Of a stretch of DNA of 6,344 bases, positions 5,053-6,344 are shown piece by piece (position 1 is the first letter of the stretch; every line of letters starts with the position of its first letter). A program made the position numbers and the translations under genes. This DNA comes from an uncultured Actinomyces sp. (GTDB taxonomy: Bacteria; Actinomycetota; Actinomycetes; Actinomycetales; Actinomycetaceae), in contig CABKMZ010000104.1 of NCBI GenBank assembly GCA_902373545.1, forward strand, positions 1 through 6,344. The letters are read 5' to 3'. The notes under the pieces were generated by a model. That model did no database searches. It was not told where the DNA came from and saw only the letters and a list, made by a program, of their open reading frames with translations.

Positions 5053-6344
5053 TTACTCGTCGCCGCTGAAGTCGGCCACGGCCTCGTCCAGGCCCGCGCG
5101 GCGGATGCGCACGAGCGACAGGAACACCAAGCCGGCGGCCAAAGCGATGCCCAGGCCTCGAACCAGCCAGGACTCGCCCACGAAGATCATCGCCATGGCA
5201 GCCAGGGTCGGCACCAGGAGCGTGAACGCGTAGCCGACGTAGCGGCCGAACGACGGCATGGGCACGCCGTCGGACTCGGCAACCGACTTGACCATGAAGT
5301 TCGGGCCATTGCCGATGTACGTGATCGCGCCACAGAACACGGCGCCCAGCGAGATCGGGATCAGGTAATACTCGGGCACGCCCGCGACCAGCGTGCCCTC
5401 ACCGCCGGAGGCCTTCGCCATTTCGAAGAACGTCATGTACGTCGGGGCGTTATCCAGGATCGAGGACAGACCGCCCGTGAACACGAAGTACGTCATGCGT
5501 GTCAGCGGCAGGGACGGGGCGATCTGCTCCAAGTAACGTAGCGCCGGCGCCATCGTCGCGAAGATGCCGATGAACAGGGTGGCGACCTCCATGATCGGCG
5601 CCCACGTGAACGCGTTCTCCTCGAAGCGCACCTTCTTATCCGAGAGCTTGTAGGACAGGCCAGCGACCGTGAACATGATGATCTCGCGCCACGGCACGAA
5701 GCCGGTCCACGAGTGCACGTGGCCCTCGGCCAGCGCCTCGCCGTCCCAGGACGGAGCGAAAGCGACGGACAGGATGATGATCGCGAAGAACGCCAGGTTG
5801 ATGGTGCCGTGCAGGCGCAGGGGCCTCACCTCACGGTCGTCGGCCTCAATGGAGGAGGTGTCCTCCGACGCGTAGCGCACGCGGTCGATCGAGTAATACG
5901 ACAGGAGCAGCAGCGCCAGAGTAAACAGCCACTCCTTCCACAGCGCGAATGTCCACGCGAAGGGAACGCCGTGCAGGTAGCCGAGGAAGAGCGGCGGGTC
6001 GCCAAGCGGAGTCAGTATGCCGCCACAGTTCGCCACAATGAAGATTGTGAACAGGACCGTGTGCACGCGGTGCTTACGTTCCTTGTTGGTCTCCAGGAGC
6101 GGGCGGATCAGCAGCATGGCCGCTCCTGTCGTCCCGATGAACGAGGCCAGCAGGCCGCCGATCGCCAGGAAGATCGTGTTGTTGCGCGGGGTCGCCTTGA
6201 TGTCGCCGGCCAGATGAATGCCCCCGGAGACCACGAAGAGCGCGAAGAGCAGCGCAATGAACTGCACGTACTCCACGCCCGTGGCGATAAGCGGGCCGGT
6301 GCCCGCCCTCATGAACATCCAGACCGTCGTCGGCACGCCGAGAG
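5053..6344 (-). CDS. ArsB/NhaD-superfamily membrane carrier (CitMHS_2-like, 'sodium:proton antiporter'), 5' end outside window
   Basis: A polytopic carrier with about 10-11 hydrophobic segments in the visible part. The frame runs open off the right edge; the GTG at 6336-6334 is only the first possible start codon in the window. The family normally has several tens of residues, including one or two helices, before this point, so the gene is treated as 5'-partial. Numbering from that GTG, the landmarks are VSGGIHLAGDI (36-46), FIGTTGAAMLLIRPLL (66-81), NCGGILTPLGDPPLFLG (103-119), GGLSSILDNAPTYMTFFE (288-305) and GNGPNFMVKS (342-351). The TGAA...RPLL and SILDNAPT regions are the paired re-entrant signatures of the ion-transporter superfamily; the latter resembles the S-x-x-D-N-x-P motif of NhaD. 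A hydrophilic loop lies at about 150-175, and the acidic tail ends at TAA 5053-5055. Likely roles are Na+/H+ antiport or transport of a carboxylate or oxyanion, and the sequence alone cannot choose. The gene is convergent with the rest and shares the hairpin at 4994-5029. Confidence 0.9.
   Translation of the reverse strand, partial: LGVPTTVWMFMRAGTGPLIATGVEYVQFIALLFALFVVSGGIHLAGDIKATPRNNTIFLAIGGLLASFIGTTGAAMLLIRPLLETNKERKHRVHTVLFTIFIVANCGGILTPLGDPPLFLGYLHGVPFAWTFALWKEWLFTLALLLLSYYSIDRVRYASEDTSSIEADDREVRPLRLHGTINLAFFAIIILSVAFAPSWDGEALAEGHVHSWTGFVPWREIIMFTVAGLSYKLSDKKVRFEENAFTWAPIMEVATLFIGIFATMAPALRYLEQIAPSLPLTRMTYFVFTGGLSSILDNAPTYMTFFEMAKASGGEGTLVAGVPEYYLIPISLGAVFCGAITYIGNGPNFMVKSVAESDGVPMPSFGRYVGYAFTLLVPTLAAMAMIFVGESWLVRGLGIALAAGLVFLSLVRIRRAGLDEAVADFSGDE

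Noticed and set aside
4512..5541. Two open frames (minus 4512-5030 and plus 4993-5541) that both begin MRGAEP
   Set aside because: The shared N-terminus comes only from the palindromic hairpin at 4994-5029 read from each side. Both then run antisense to real genes and show no coding features.
6334..6336. GTG as the true start of the ArsB/NhaD-type carrier
   Set aside because: The frame remains open to the window edge, and the family's usual N-terminal helix or helices are missing, so the gene most likely starts beyond 6344.

Overview
The window is very GC-rich. Its genes use GTG or TTG as well as ATG starts, carry strong purine-rich Shine-Dalgarno sequences, are densely packed and overlap by ATGA. 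This fits a high-GC actinobacterium. The combination of a paired CNNM/CBS gene set, a single-pass M23 envelope peptidase and a CitMHS_2/NhaD-type carrier is compatible with the Actinomycetaceae (Actinomyces/Schaalia-like), but that placement is an inference from style and gene content. I see no mobile element, CRISPR array, tRNA or rRNA.

Layout. Positions 58-2414 hold two CNNM-CBS integral membrane proteins that overlap by ATGA; the first has the full CNNM-CBS-CBS-CorC/HlyC layout and the second lacks the C-terminal CorC/HlyC domain. A short gap with a candidate -10 element follows. Next come an M23 (LytM-type) metallopeptidase with a long acidic cytoplasmic N-terminus (2488-3606) and, again overlapping by ATGA, a glycerophosphodiester phosphodiesterase (3603-4436). 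After a 123-base gap is a 128-residue three-helix membrane protein of unknown function (4560-4946). A 16-bp perfect hairpin (4994-5029) separates this rightward run from the convergent minus-strand gene at 5053-6344. That gene is an ArsB/NhaD-superfamily ion or anion carrier whose 5' end lies outside the window.

How the genes may work together. The CNNM pair is best read as one heteromeric transporter or regulator: the genes are translationally coupled and their CBS-domain signature residues are degraded in a complementary way. The M23 and GDPD genes are also coupled, linking peptidoglycan cleavage outside the membrane to glycerophosphodiester breakdown, probably in the cytoplasm. All products but one are membrane proteins, so this is an envelope and ion-homeostasis neighbourhood. 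I found no convincing evidence of a wholly new system. The most interesting points are the CNNM pair's complementary CBS degeneration and its family affinity, and the unusual N-terminus of the M23 protein.
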